In this document: one piece after another, positions 52,183 to 60,943 of the stretch
Numbering within the stretch: position 1 is the stretch's first letter
Layout: the number at the start of each line of letters is the position of its first letter
NCBI GenBank assembly: GCA_031430695.1
Contig: JANPBZ010000206.1
Location: 1 to 64,000, forward strand
Direction of reading: 5' to 3'
Length of the DNA: 64,000 nucleotides
Source: JAENVT01 sp031430695
Lineage (GTDB): Bacteria; Actinomycetota; Acidimicrobiia; Acidimicrobiales; Ilumatobacteraceae
The notes under the pieces: model-generated
The model's input: only the letters and a program-made list of their open reading frames with translations
Told to the model about the DNA's origin: nothing
Database searches by the model: none
Position numbers and translations under genes: made by a program

Positions 52183-52910
52183 TCGACCTCACGATGGAAC
52201 GACGGTTGATCGAAGCCTTCGCCGACGCGCGGACCTCGGTCGACGCGAACCCGGACCTTTTCGCACGCGTTGCTCGTTCGCTCGAGGAATCGGCTGCCCG
52301 CCGCCGATGGCGATGGGCAGCGTCGGGTTGGCTCGTTGTGTTCATTCTTGCCAATGGTGCTCTGGCGCTCGCTCTTTCGGATTTCGACAATGGGAGGTTC
52401 AACATGGAGTGGTGGGTCATCGAAGTGATCACAAACATCGTGCTCGTCGCGCTTGCGGTCGGTCTCGGACCGTTCATCAAGCGGTTCGGCCGCTCGTACG
52501 CCGCCGACGTCTTTCGCGCCAATCCGCGCACGGGCAAGAGCTATCTCGTCCTGACGGATGTTGCGTACTACCTGATCTTCACGTCGTTCGTGCTCTTCAC
52601 CGTCACGTTCGTCGAGCCCCATGACTGGGGCAGGTCGACCGGTGCCCAACTGAAGGACGAGGTTGCCCGGGTCGGTGGAATTCTGCTGATCATGGGCATC
52701 CTCCATGCGGCCAATGTGGTGGCGTTACCGATCATCGGCCGCCTGCTGTCGAGCAACAAGCGCCTCGACGACGGCAAGGTCGAGCGGTCATCGGCCGGTG
52801 GACCGCCTGTCGGCGCTGGCACCTGGATCCTGCGCATCGAACCGTCGCCCGGTCCAGAAACTGACAGAGACACTGGCACTCCCGACACCGAAGAGCCAAC
52901 GACGCCGTGA
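52179..52910 (+). CDS. Membrane protein coupled to ECF sigma factor, probable anti-sigma factor
   Basis: A 243-aa protein. A soluble N-terminal stretch (MERRLIEAFADARTSVDANP) precedes four hydrophobic segments (ASGWLVVFILANGALALALS, WWVIEVITNIVLVALAVGLG, VLTDVAYYLIFTSFVLFTVT, ILLIMGILHAANVVALPIIG), then a long cytosolic or disordered Pro/Ser/Asp-rich tail. GTG 52179 overlaps the sigma stop. No zinc-binding HxxxCxxC motif, so it is not a classical ZAS anti-sigma; assignment rests on coupling. Confidence 0.72.
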   Translation: MIDLTMERRLIEAFADARTSVDANPDLFARVARSLEESAARRRWRWAASGWLVVFILANGALALALSDFDNGRFNMEWWVIEVITNIVLVALAVGLGPFIKRFGRSYAADVFRANPRTGKSYLVLTDVAYYLIFTSFVLFTVTFVEPHDWGRSTGAQLKDEVARVGGILLIMGILHAANVVALPIIGRLLSSNKRLDDGKVERSSAGGPPVGAGTWILRIEPSPGPETDRDTGTPDTEEPTTP

Positions 52911-52925
52911 GTAGGGTCGGCCGCC

Positions 52926-53813
52926 GTGAGGAACTTTGCTGGCAAGACGGCGTTCGTGACGGGTGGAGCGAGTGGCATCGGTCTCGGGATCAGTGAGGCG
53001 TTGCTGTCCGAAGGGATGAATGTGGTGATCGGCGACGTCAACGAGTCGCATCTCGACGACGCTCGCGCCCAGTTGGACGGAACCAACGTCGCGTTTGTGC
53101 TCGTCGATGTGACGGACCGTGCATCGGTCACAAAGGCTGCCGAGGCCGCGGTCGCTGCCTTTGGGCGCGTGCACGTGCTGTGCAACAACGCCGGGATCGC
53201 CGGTGGCGGTGCGGTCGCCGATGCGAGCTTCGCCGATTGGGATCGGGCGATGGCGGTCAATCTCGGTGGCGCGGTCAACGTGGTCAAGATCCTCGTGCCG
53301 CTCATCCGCGAGCATGGAACCGGTGGACACATCGTCAACACCTCGTCGATCGCCGGCATCACGGCGCTTCCGTATGAAGGCGGCGCGTACACGACCGCCA
53401 AGTTCGCCGTACGCGGCCTCAGTGAGTCGCTGCGGTTGAGCCTCGCTCCCGAAGGCATAGGGGTATCGGTGCTCTGCCCGGGGCTCACCCGTACTCGCAT
53501 TCTCGACGCCCCGGTTCGCGAGGATCCCGATGCCAAGCCGATGGCCAGCGAGGGCGATCCCGACGCACTCTTCAACTCGATGGACGGTGCCATGGATCCG
53601 ATCGAGGTCGGTCGTGCCGTCGTGCGTGGAATTCGAGAGAACCTTCCGTACATCTTGACGCACGGTGAGTTTCGCGACGAGATCAAGTCCTTGTTCGACG
53701 AGATCGTCGAGGCCTTCCCCTCGGATCAGGCCGTGCCGGCAGCGCGTGCCGCGTTCGAGCGTGGACGGCGCGAATTGTGCGACGGCCTACGTGACCTGCC
53801 CATGATCGATTGA
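52926..53813 (+). CDS. Short-chain dehydrogenase/reductase
   Basis: A 295-aa SDR. NAD(P) motif TGGASGIGLGISEALL, NNAG in VLCNNAGIAGGGAVADASF, and the catalytic Ser (NTSSIAG) with YTTAKFA (Tyr-x3-Lys). It is longer than the classical 250 aa because of a C-terminal helical extension. GTG start at 52926, 15 bases after the sigma-linked membrane gene. Substrate unknown; convergent overlap with the DUF1269-like gene of 27 bases. Confidence 0.9.
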   Translation: MRNFAGKTAFVTGGASGIGLGISEALLSEGMNVVIGDVNESHLDDARAQLDGTNVAFVLVDVTDRASVTKAAEAAVAAFGRVHVLCNNAGIAGGGAVADASFADWDRAMAVNLGGAVNVVKILVPLIREHGTGGHIVNTSSIAGITALPYEGGAYTTAKFAVRGLSESLRLSLAPEGIGVSVLCPGLTRTRILDAPVREDPDAKPMASEGDPDALFNSMDGAMDPIEVGRAVVRGIRENLPYILTHGEFRDEIKSLFDEIVEAFPSDQAVPAARAAFERGRRELCDGLRDLPMID

Positions 53814-54434
53814 TCGAGGGCGGAGCTGTAGCGCGGATGCGAGGTCGGCCGTCGCGCCGGGTCGCAGCGTGGCGTGCACCAGTTCCGCGCCAGCGAATCG
53901 CTGTGCCTCGCGGTTGAGGGAGACGAGATCGACCTCGCTGGCTAGGGCAACCACTGTCGACGTGTGTGGTCGTACGGCGTCCTTGAACCATTCGACCCAG
54001 TCGTCGGGAATGCCCGTGTCGACGACCTTCGCCGTCATGGCACCGGCGCCGGCTCCAATTCCGAGTCCGGCGATCCAGCCCAGGGGACCGGCAATGAGCA
54101 GCCCGAGCAACCCGGTCCACAGCGCACCCTTCACTGCAGTTGCGGTCGTCTGCAGGTCCGTCGTCTCGCGAACCCGCACACTGCCGTCGTCGCTCTTGTA
54201 GACGATGACAGCGTCCGACAACGTGAGTTCTCCGCGCGCTGCCATGCCGCGTAGAGCGAGCAGGAACTCCTCAGCCCTGAAGGGGTCGTCGAACGCAACG
54301 CCGAAGAGCGCCTCTGGGTCACCCGAATACGGCTCGGACGAAGATTCCACGCCGACGGATTCTAGCGGCGCGATATCGGCGAGGTCAGGAGGGGGAAAGT
54401 TCGTCACGAAGTAATTTGTTCCCCTCCCTGCCAA
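53787..54434 (-). CDS. DUF1269-like membrane protein
   Basis: A 215-aa protein. N-terminal part PEALFGVAFDDPFRAEEFLL and ELTLSDAVIVYKSDDGSVRV, then a Gly-rich hydrophobic hairpin (LWTGLLGLLIAGPLGWIAG, IGAGAGAMTAKVVDTGIPDD) and a C-terminal soluble part LASEVDLVSLNREAQRFAGA. This layout matches DUF1269-type proteins, function unknown, often stress-induced. Start ATG 54434. It overlaps the SDR end by 27 bases. Confidence 0.72.
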   Translation of the reverse strand: MAGRGTNYFVTNFPPPDLADIAPLESVGVESSSEPYSGDPEALFGVAFDDPFRAEEFLLALRGMAARGELTLSDAVIVYKSDDGSVRVRETTDLQTTATAVKGALWTGLLGLLIAGPLGWIAGLGIGAGAGAMTAKVVDTGIPDDWVEWFKDAVRPHTSTVVALASEVDLVSLNREAQRFAGAELVHATLRPGATADLASALQLRPRSIDHGQVT

Positions 54435-54533
54435 CCCTCAAACCTCGGTCGAGGTCGTGGGCGGTCCTGGTCCGGACGCGCGGCATGAACATTTCTCCAA
54501 TCCGATCGTCGTAGGGCTCCGAACCTGGGGGTA

Positions 54534-54962
54534 ATGCGACACCGGTACGCGCTCCTCGCTGTTCTGCTTCCCGTCATCGGAGCGTGCTCGGACGATTCCG
54601 CCAGTGAGACGTCGTCGATCGCCGTAGCAGAAGCAACGACCACGGTGGCTCCGGCGGAAGCTCCCTCGACGACAGCAGTGCCAGCGGATCCGACCACGAC
54701 TGTCGCTGTAACCGTGAGCGAGGCCGGGGTTGGAATCGCCGACTTCACGTTCGCCCCCACCGAGGTCAGCGTGCCTGTCGGCGGATCCGTGGTGTGGACC
54801 AACAACGACGCCCAGCAGCACACAGCGACATCGGCCGGCGTGTTCGATTCCGGATCGATCCAGCCGCAGACATCGGTCACCATCGCCTTTCCGACCGCCG
54901 GCACGTTCGCGTACATCTGCTCATTTCATCCGTTCATGACCGGCACGGTCATCGTCGCCTGA
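54534..54962 (+). CDS. Cupredoxin (plastocyanin/azurin-like) lipoprotein
   Basis: A 142-aa secreted copper protein. Signal peptide with lipobox LLPVIGAC, Cys18 lipidated, then a Thr/Ala/Pro-rich linker to about residue 60 and a cupredoxin domain. Copper ligands are His96 (QQHTAT), Cys129 and His132 (YICSFHPF) and Met135. The type-1 site is complete. Likely an electron carrier or copper-binding protein on the outer face of the membrane; no partner oxidase is nearby. It starts at ATG 54534. Confidence 0.88.
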   Translation: MRHRYALLAVLLPVIGACSDDSASETSSIAVAEATTTVAPAEAPSTTAVPADPTTTVAVTVSEAGVGIADFTFAPTEVSVPVGGSVVWTNNDAQQHTATSAGVFDSGSIQPQTSVTIAFPTAGTFAYICSFHPFMTGTVIVA

Positions 54963-55014
54963 TCTTGCACACGCGCTCGAATCCACCTTCCTGAACACAA
55001 AGGAGCAACCCCCA

Positions 55015-55656
55015 ATGCACATCACCACCCGTCACTTACGATCACTCGCCGCCGACGTCGACGAACTTCACCGACAGGGGATGAAGACGTTTGCCGATGA
55101 GACTGCCGAGGTGCATCGCAGCCTGTATCGGTCGCGCCGATCCGCCGCAGGTCTCAACGATCAGACCATCGCTGGTTACGCGCAGAGCGTGGAGTTGGCA
55201 GCCGTCGCCGCATATGCGGCAGCCGCCCCGGTGCTCAGCGCAGCGACCCTGCCGGTCGCCGAGCTGTTCATGATGCACCATCAGCAACACGCCGATGCGT
55301 TCGGTGCGGTTGCCGGGTCGAAGGCGGTCACCGAGGCCAACAAGACGCTGATAGCGGCCGTCACCCCCGCGCTGCAAGCCATCAAGGACGAGATGGGCGC
55401 TCTCGAGTTTGCGTTCGTCCTCGAGGGCCAGGCGGCGTACACGTACGCGGCCGCGTTGACGTTGCTCCAGGACCCGGCGTACGCCGCGGCCACCGCGACG
55501 ATCCTGCCCATCGAGGCCCAGCACGCCGTCGTGCTCGGGCTTGCGCTCGGCAAGGAAGTGACCGACGTGTTCCCTACCGGAGCATTCGAATCCGCCTCGC
55601 TCGGCGATGGCACGGATCCACTCAAGGGTCTCGACCCAGCCGTATTCGCAGCCTGA
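55015..55656 (+). CDS. Ferritin-like domain protein (DUF4439/desiccation-related type)
   Basis: A 213-aa all-helical protein of the ferritin-like superfamily. Conserved positions include SVELAAVAAYAAAAPVLSAA, LFMMHHQQHADAFGAVAGSK (His pairs), EFAFVLEGQAAYTYAAALTL and PIEAQHAVVLGLALGKEV. ATG 55015 has AAGGAG 10 bases upstream. No signal peptide; cytoplasmic. It is followed 28 bases later by a related secreted protein, so the two may be one iron- or ROS-related unit with the cupredoxin. Confidence 0.8.
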   Translation: MHITTRHLRSLAADVDELHRQGMKTFADETAEVHRSLYRSRRSAAGLNDQTIAGYAQSVELAAVAAYAAAAPVLSAATLPVAELFMMHHQQHADAFGAVAGSKAVTEANKTLIAAVTPALQAIKDEMGALEFAFVLEGQAAYTYAAALTLLQDPAYAAATATILPIEAQHAVVLGLALGKEVTDVFPTGAFESASLGDGTDPLKGLDPAVFAA

Positions 55657-55684
55657 CACATCGCCTCACACGAAAGGACGACCC

Positions 55685-56551
55685 ATGAACAACCATGATT
55701 TGAACAACGACGAGATTCGACGCCAGCTTCGCGTCGTCGACCGCATGAACACAGCCGTCGTGCCCCGCTGGCGCGAGGCGTTGACTCGACTGATTGGTGA
55801 TGACCAGATCAGCACCAACGACAAGGCGACGATCCTCGGCGTTCCGTCGCCGAATCGCCGCGATCTGTTCAAGCTCGGTGGCGCCTCGATACTCGGTGTT
55901 GCACTGTTGGCCGCGTGCGGCAGCGATGACACTGATGCGCCATCTGCTACGACCCCGGCGGGAACAACCCCAGGATCCACGACCGTTCCGGCGATGCAAC
56001 CCGTCGACACGACCAGCCCACCGGCTACAACCGATGCGGCAGAGATGGATCTCATCCTTGCCCGTACTGCTGCATCCCTGGAGAAGCTCGCGGTCGACGC
56101 GTATGGCGCGGCCGGTGGGTTGATCACCACTCCGGCGGTTCTCGCCGCGGCGACGATGTTCGCTGGCCACCATCAGATGCACCTCGACGCGCTCAATGCC
56201 GTGCTCACCGGAGCCGGGGCGACAGCAATCACGCAGATGAATCAGGCCGTGTACGACGCGCTGGTCAAGCCGGCAATTGATGCCGCCAAGACCGAGGCGG
56301 TTGCAGTCATGCTGGCATTGGCATTGGAGGAGGCTGCCGCGCAGACATATGTGTTTGCTGGGGGAGCCCTATCGACCACTGGACTGCGATCCACGATCAT
56401 GACCATCGGCGGCGTCGAAGCCCGTCACGCCGCTGTACTGCGAATGGCGGCACTGGCCCAGTCGCCGCTCGACGTCTTTCCGAGCCAGCGCGGCTTTTTC
56501 CCGGGCGACAACCCGCTGGCCGGCATCGACGGCGCCCTGATCACCGCCTGA
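55685..56551 (+). CDS. Ferritin-like domain protein with Tat/lipoprotein signal
   Basis: A 288-aa protein. A cytosolic N-terminal extension (about 55 residues) precedes a twin-arginine signal NRRDLFKLGGASILGVALLA with Arg58-Arg59 and a lipobox ending AAC, Cys78. After a Thr/Pro linker, a ferritin-like four-helix domain has FAGHHQMHLDALNAVLTG and VEARHAAVLRMAALAQSPLD. Folding before export (Tat) suggests a metal cofactor loaded in the cytosol. Paralogous to the preceding gene. ATG 55685 has AAAGGA upstream. A palindrome follows at 56576. Confidence 0.83.
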   Translation: MNNHDLNNDEIRRQLRVVDRMNTAVVPRWREALTRLIGDDQISTNDKATILGVPSPNRRDLFKLGGASILGVALLAACGSDDTDAPSATTPAGTTPGSTTVPAMQPVDTTSPPATTDAAEMDLILARTAASLEKLAVDAYGAAGGLITTPAVLAAATMFAGHHQMHLDALNAVLTGAGATAITQMNQAVYDALVKPAIDAAKTEAVAVMLALALEEAAAQTYVFAGGALSTTGLRSTIMTIGGVEARHAAVLRMAALAQSPLDVFPSQRGFFPGDNPLAGIDGALITA

Positions 56552-56575
56552 TCGCATTCCCGGTACAGCAGCGAA

Positions 56576-56622
56576 GCGTTTGACGACTTGCGCCCCTTGC
56601 GCGGGGCGCAGTCGTCAAACGC
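56576..56622. repeat. GC-rich palindrome, GCGTTTG type (possible terminator)
   Basis: Perfect arms GCGTTTGACGAC (56576-56587) and GTCGTCAAACGC (56611-56622), with an inner GCGCCCC/GGGGCGC stem. It lies 25 bases after the ferritin-like gene. Same subfamily as the element at 33946-33996. Confidence 0.75.
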
Positions 56623-56649
56623 AGCAGCTCGGGCGACGCCGCCGTTGGT

Positions 56650-56964
56650 GGAGTGTGGTAGAGGTGCTGATCGTCGTCGTCTGCTATGCCACCGCCCCGT
56701 TCCTGGCCGATCGCCGGCTCGCTGATTTGCCGTCGCATCACGTTTGCCAATCCGGTGGTTGCGGTCGCGCTGGGCGCGGTGTTCCTCGACGAGTTGATCA
56801 CCACGACGACAGTGATTGGCTTTGTGTTGGTCGTTGCCGGTTGCTGGTTCGCCACGCGCCCGCCGCCGGCGTTGACCGAGCGGGCTCGCAACGCCCTCGA
56901 TGAAGCCAGTGGAAATGGACTATTGGCCCCAGCCATCCACGTTGATCTCCCACACACTGGGTGA
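56650..56964 (+). pseudogene. EamA permease, internally deleted remnant
   Basis: One forward frame (about 56650-56740) encodes VEVLIVVVCYATAPFLADRR and LADLPSHHV, typical of the middle of an EamA permease. Another frame then continues from ITFANPVVAVALGAVFLDEL to FVLVVAGCWFATRPPP, the C-terminal end. The DNA for the segments between has been lost, with a frame change. No N-terminal half is present. Confidence 0.72.
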
Positions 56965-57000
56965 TGCCGGCCCACTGGCCGTGCGAAGGAGCGTGACGTG

Positions 57001-57606
57001 ATGTTCCCCGGACTGGCCAGCGAACGGCACAGCAGCGGCGCAGCGGTCCTGGTCGGTTTCATGGCTGTGGTGTTCTCGGTCCTGTACTTTCTGTCCGACG
57101 CAATTGAGGTCGTGCAAGGCAGCTTTTCCGACTCGCAGCTGTGGTTGACGCTGGTCTCCGAGGCAGCCATCCCGATCTTCGTGGTCGGGCTCGCAATGGC
57201 GCAACGACCGCGATCGTTCGGGTTTCTCGGTGACATCAGCGCGCTCGCATATGCCTATTGCTATCTCTACTTCACCGGAACGGTGGTGTACGCAATGACC
57301 AACGGCATCGAGAACTACCGCGCCCTGACCGCCGAACTGGGGCCGGCGATGACCGTTCATGGCGTTGTCACGGTGCTTGCGGGAGTTGGCTTCGGCTACG
57401 CGGTGCTCCGTGCCCGACAACTTCCGGCGTGGACTGCGATGGCCTTGATCCTCGGGGTCATCCTCGTCGCGTCCACACAGACGATGCCCCAGGGCCTGCA
57501 GCTGATCGCTGTGGGCGTTCGCGACCTCGGCTTTGCCGGGATGGGTGTTGCGCTCCTTCGATCTGCCCGCCCGGCCACGAACCCGACAGCGATGACAAGG
57601 TTCTGA
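57001..57606 (+). CDS. Integral membrane protein, unknown
   Basis: A 201-aa protein with about six hydrophobic segments, for example AAVLVGFMAVVFSVLYFLSD, AAIPIFVVGLAMAQRPRSFG and AMALILGVILVASTQTMPQG. ATG 57001 has AAGGAG 9 bases upstream. No family recognised. Confidence 0.78.
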   Translation: MFPGLASERHSSGAAVLVGFMAVVFSVLYFLSDAIEVVQGSFSDSQLWLTLVSEAAIPIFVVGLAMAQRPRSFGFLGDISALAYAYCYLYFTGTVVYAMTNGIENYRALTAELGPAMTVHGVVTVLAGVGFGYAVLRARQLPAWTAMALILGVILVASTQTMPQGLQLIAVGVRDLGFAGMGVALLRSARPATNPTAMTRF

Positions 57607-57764
57607 TCGCTCAGCAGGCGCGGCGTTGGCGACTCAGCTTTCCCAGTACCTCTGATCGAGTCCGACACGACGCCTTTCTCAGCCACGACGAATCCACGGG
57701 CCACACGACGATCGTCGAGCCACATCCTGATGAAGTCCGGCTTCAGTTGCGCCGCAGATCGGGC

Positions 57765-58445
57765 TCAGCGTTGTGACGAGGCGTACGCCGTCCAGAACTG
57801 GGTGAGGTCGAAGCCGACGCGCGGAGCGAAGCGCTGGTTGGTGATGCGGGTTGCCCGAAGCTCGTCGATACAGACGATGTCGACCCTGTCGAGGCCAGCA
57901 GAGATGAGGTGCCACGAGCCTGCTTTCAACACCAGGCCGAGAGGGCACACCGTGACCGTGGGTTCGTGAGCGATCGTGAGTTCGACCTTTCGGCGCTGGT
58001 GGACACTGCGAGCCAGGCGCCGGAGCTCGCCGTGGGGGATGCGGTTACCGGTCCACGGGTCTGGGTCATGCAGAAACCAGTCGGCGAGGGCGCCGGCCTC
58101 CTCGGCGAGCCGGGGAGCGATTGCGTTGAGGAGCTTGTTTCGAGCCGTACGCGTTGGCGCACCGAGTCCGAGTCGATGGGCGATGTGCGGCTGACCGGCC
58201 AGGAACAGGCACTGTGCCTCCTCGACCGTGAGACCGGTGAGGTGAGTCTGGAAGCCGTCCATCAACGCGATCCCGCCACCCGCGCCGCGCACGGTGAAGA
58301 TCGGAACGCCCGCCTCGCTGAGTACCTCGACGTCGCGCAGGATCGTTCGCTCCGACACCTCGAGCTCTTGGGCGAGCTCGTGGGCGGTTCGGCGGCCGCG
58401 GTGCTGCAGCACCAACAGCATGTCCAGCACCCGCGCTGCACGCAT
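57765..58445 (-). CDS. WYL-domain HTH transcriptional regulator, short C-terminus
   Basis: A 226-aa DeoR/YafY-type regulator. HTH_11 at the N-terminus (LQHRGRRTAHELAQELEVSE, then RTILRDVEVLSEAGVPIF) and a WYL-like domain (RRKVELTIAHEPTVTVCPLG, LVLKAGSWHLISAGLDRV). Typical members are 310-330 aa with a WCX domain; this one ends soon after FDLTQFWTAYASSQR, so the C-terminal effector part is missing. ATG 58445. It is divergent from the DUF6855-like gene with 61 bases between and may regulate it. Confidence 0.8.
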   Translation of the reverse strand: MRAARVLDMLLVLQHRGRRTAHELAQELEVSERTILRDVEVLSEAGVPIFTVRGAGGGIALMDGFQTHLTGLTVEEAQCLFLAGQPHIAHRLGLGAPTRTARNKLLNAIAPRLAEEAGALADWFLHDPDPWTGNRIPHGELRRLARSVHQRRKVELTIAHEPTVTVCPLGLVLKAGSWHLISAGLDRVDIVCIDELRATRITNQRFAPRVGFDLTQFWTAYASSQR

Positions 58446-58506
58446 CAGCAAAGTATTGCATCGAATATGACAGTAGATGTCAGGTAATCGATGGCACGGT
58501 GCGTTC

Positions 58507-58926
58507 ATGGCAACTGACGACGTGCAAGGCACGGGTATCCCAACCGACCCATGGCAGCTGACAACACCGCCGAGAAGCAGTGCTTTCGAGGCGTATCGAG
58601 ATCCCGATGCCGATCCTCCGGCTTTGGTGGTTCAGGTCGGCAAGACCCAGCTGCGCTACCACCTCTCGTGCATCGAGGACCTGCACGCCATGCTGACCGA
58701 GCACGGCGACTGGATGCCGCTCGGCAGCTCCGACGAGCAGAAGCCCGCCACCGATGGAACGGTCGAGGCGTGGGGGCGGTCGGCAGTCAATCCTGCCGGC
58801 GGCTGGTACGGCTTCAAGAAGGGCTTGCGTGGTCGGTTCGGCAACTATGTGCCACCGGTGCTCGAGGCGCTCGGCCTCGCGGAGGTCGAGCACAATGCCC
58901 GCAACAACCGGATGCGCGCCATCTGA
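58507..58926 (+). CDS. DUF6855-like conserved protein
   Basis: A 139-aa soluble protein with strongly conserved-looking stretches: TTPPRSSAFEAYRDPDADPP, LRYHLSCIEDLHAMLTEHGD, WMPLGSSDEQKPATDGTVEA and GWYGFKKGLRGRFGNYVPP. It matches my recollection of DUF6855. ATG 58507 rather than 58477 because the family begins near GTGIPTDPW. Divergent from the WYL regulator. Confidence 0.75.
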   Translation: MATDDVQGTGIPTDPWQLTTPPRSSAFEAYRDPDADPPALVVQVGKTQLRYHLSCIEDLHAMLTEHGDWMPLGSSDEQKPATDGTVEAWGRSAVNPAGGWYGFKKGLRGRFGNYVPPVLEALGLAEVEHNARNNRMRAI

Positions 58927-58947
58927 CTCCGTCGCCGAGACGCACGG

Positions 58948-59523
58948 CTACGGACGCCAAGTCAGAACCTGTCGATGGGGATGCCGAATCGGGCTTGCGT
59001 GACAGCCCTGGACCGGAAATCGAATTGATGGACCGAGTTCGAGCGGAAGGCGCAGAGGTCGCGCCAGTATCGCTGCATTCGCCGACCGTCGAGAGACGCT
59101 CCGGAGCCCGCCGTAGATCTCTCCTGCGCGCATCATGATTCCGTGCGCACCATCGACCCAACCGAGCGCCATGCCGAACGAGCGCTGGAAGTCGTGGTCG
59201 GTGTAGCGCCGCGTCTGGACGTTGCCGCTCATCGACACGATGGGCGTTGAATCAAGCAATGCTTCGTACTCGTCGAGCATTGCCCGCGCGGCCCCAACCT
59301 GTACGGTCGTCAGCTCTGCAATGGCGAAGCCCATGAAGCCGCCGCTGTACATCGGGTTGCCGTGGATCTCGGCACCCGGGAGCAACTCGGTGGTCATCGG
59401 CCATTCACCCATGAGCTGGGCGAGGGGAGCGGTGTGGTGTGCAGGAACGAACGCTTCGTCGATGACCACGCTGTTCGAGCCCGAACCCTTCAAGCCGATG
59501 AGCTCACCCCAGTCCTCGAGCAC
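58948..59523 (-). pseudogene. Acyl-CoA-dehydrogenase-type flavoprotein fragment
   Basis: The reverse strand reads WGELIGLKGSGSNSVVIDEA and FVPAHHTAPLAQLMGEW, then SGGFMGFAIAELTTVQVGAA and HDFQRSFGMALGWVDGAHGI before the frame degenerates after AGEIYGGL. This is the middle third of an HsaA-like monooxygenase or acyl-CoA dehydrogenase. Both the N-terminal helices and the C-terminal bundle are missing. Confidence 0.7.
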
Positions 59524-59661
59524 AGGTTCTCGATGCCACTGAATTGCTCAGCCGGCCAGTCGTGTTCGTCCACTGTTACCTTCCTCGTTCGCGTTCCGTC
59601 ATAGCACTGACGATCCAGCCCGGGTCGATGTAACACGTATGGAGTGCAAGGAGAGAACGAC

Positions 59662-60066
59662 ATGCTCGCTGCCAACAAGTACACCAAGGACTATGTCGAC
59701 GCCTGTCGTCGCCGAGTCGACCTGCAGATTTCCACGTATCAAGGCGTCAAGGGTGCCTCCGGCATCGCCTCGTTCGAGCACCAGTTCTTCAACAACATGG
59801 TGCTGGTGTTGGACTACCTGTTCGTTCATCGCGCCAGGACGTTGGAGCTCAAGGATGGCAATCCGCTGAACGAGGTTCGAGTGATCTGCAATTCTCTCCT
59901 GCAGAACGGTGGGCTCATGGTCAAGGGCAACTCGATCAAGCTCGACCCCGCCAAGGCGGTTCTGGGGCTGCGCGTCGGCGACGAGATCCTCCTCGACGAA
60001 GCAGGTTTCCGGCGCCTGTCGCAGGCCTTTTTCACCGAGCTCGAACGAAAGTTCATGTGGCAGTAA
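59662..60066 (+). CDS. Conserved hypothetical protein, all-helical
   Basis: A 134-aa soluble protein, MLAANKYTKDYVDACRRRVD at the start, FEHQFFNNMVLVLDYLFVHR in the middle, KDGNPLNEVRVICNSLLQNG and RLSQAFFTELERKFMWQ at the end. I have seen similar actinobacterial proteins without an assigned role. ATG 59662 has AAGGAGAG about 7 bases upstream. It lies 10 bases before the SCO6745-like gene, in the same orientation. Confidence 0.75.
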   Translation: MLAANKYTKDYVDACRRRVDLQISTYQGVKGASGIASFEHQFFNNMVLVLDYLFVHRARTLELKDGNPLNEVRVICNSLLQNGGLMVKGNSIKLDPAKAVLGLRVGDEILLDEAGFRRLSQAFFTELERKFMWQ

Positions 60067-60076
60067 AGTGCCGCGC

Positions 60077-60907
60077 ATGAATCTCTCGGTTGTCCACGAC
60101 GTGCACATGGTCATCAACTTGGTTCACCGGTTCGTGTACTTCGTGCCCGAAGCTGCGGAGGAGTATGCCGCTGTCGGGGTGACCGGCGCAGGGGGTTACT
60201 TCGGTTCGCGATCCGCGCCCATGGGCGCGGTGCCCGACGAAGTGATCATTGCGACGTTCTACAACTTCAGTCCGCGTGCCGTCACCGCATCCATGCCCGG
60301 AGTCTGGGACGAGGCGTCGCCGGAGTCACTGCAGGCGGCGCGCTTTCGGGTGGTTGGTCGAGCCATGCAGCGGGTCGGCGTCGAGCTGTCGACCGAGCAG
60401 ATCGCCGAGGCACGAGCGCTGATCGATCCGGTCGTCGCCGCACTCGACTTCGGAGGTAAACCCCTTGCTGGCGCCAACGCGGGTGTCGCGCTGCCCGACG
60501 ATCCGATGGTGGCATTGTGGCAACAGGTGACGGTGGTACGTGAATGGCGAGGCGATGTTCACATCGCCGTACTCGTGACCAACGAACTCGGACCCTGCGA
60601 GTGCCTTGCGCTTCAGGTAGGTACCGGACGTTTCCCAGCGCGGATTGCGCAAGCCACCCGACGATGGACTGAAGCGGAATGGGCGGCGGCCCACGTCCAG
60701 CTCGCCGAGCGGGGCTGGATGGCCACCGATGGCACCGTGACCCCCGCCGGTGCCGAGGAGCGTGAGCGCATCGAGGCAGAGACCGATCGGCTCTGCGCGC
60801 CGATTTGGCAACCCATAGGCGACAGCGGCGCCGCCAGGCTCAGTGAGCTGATCCTTCCGATTCACACCGCGATGGACGCCGCAGGCATCTACGCCGTACT
60901 CGCCTGA
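60077..60907 (+). CDS. SCO6745-family protein
   Basis: A 276-aa protein matching my recollection of the SCO6745 family: FVYFVPEAAEEYAAVGVTGA, GGYFGSRSAPMGAVPDEVII, TFYNFSPRAVTASMPGVWDE and LPDDPMVALWQQVTVVREWR. A helical protein with a C-terminal winged-helix-like stretch ARIAQATRRWTEAEWAAAHV. Function unknown. ATG 60077. Confidence 0.78.
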   Translation: MNLSVVHDVHMVINLVHRFVYFVPEAAEEYAAVGVTGAGGYFGSRSAPMGAVPDEVIIATFYNFSPRAVTASMPGVWDEASPESLQAARFRVVGRAMQRVGVELSTEQIAEARALIDPVVAALDFGGKPLAGANAGVALPDDPMVALWQQVTVVREWRGDVHIAVLVTNELGPCECLALQVGTGRFPARIAQATRRWTEAEWAAAHVQLAERGWMATDGTVTPAGAEERERIEAETDRLCAPIWQPIGDSGAARLSELILPIHTAMDAAGIYAVLA

Positions 60908-60943
60908 ATGTCGAGGGCGAGCTGACCGGCGTGGACCAGCGTG

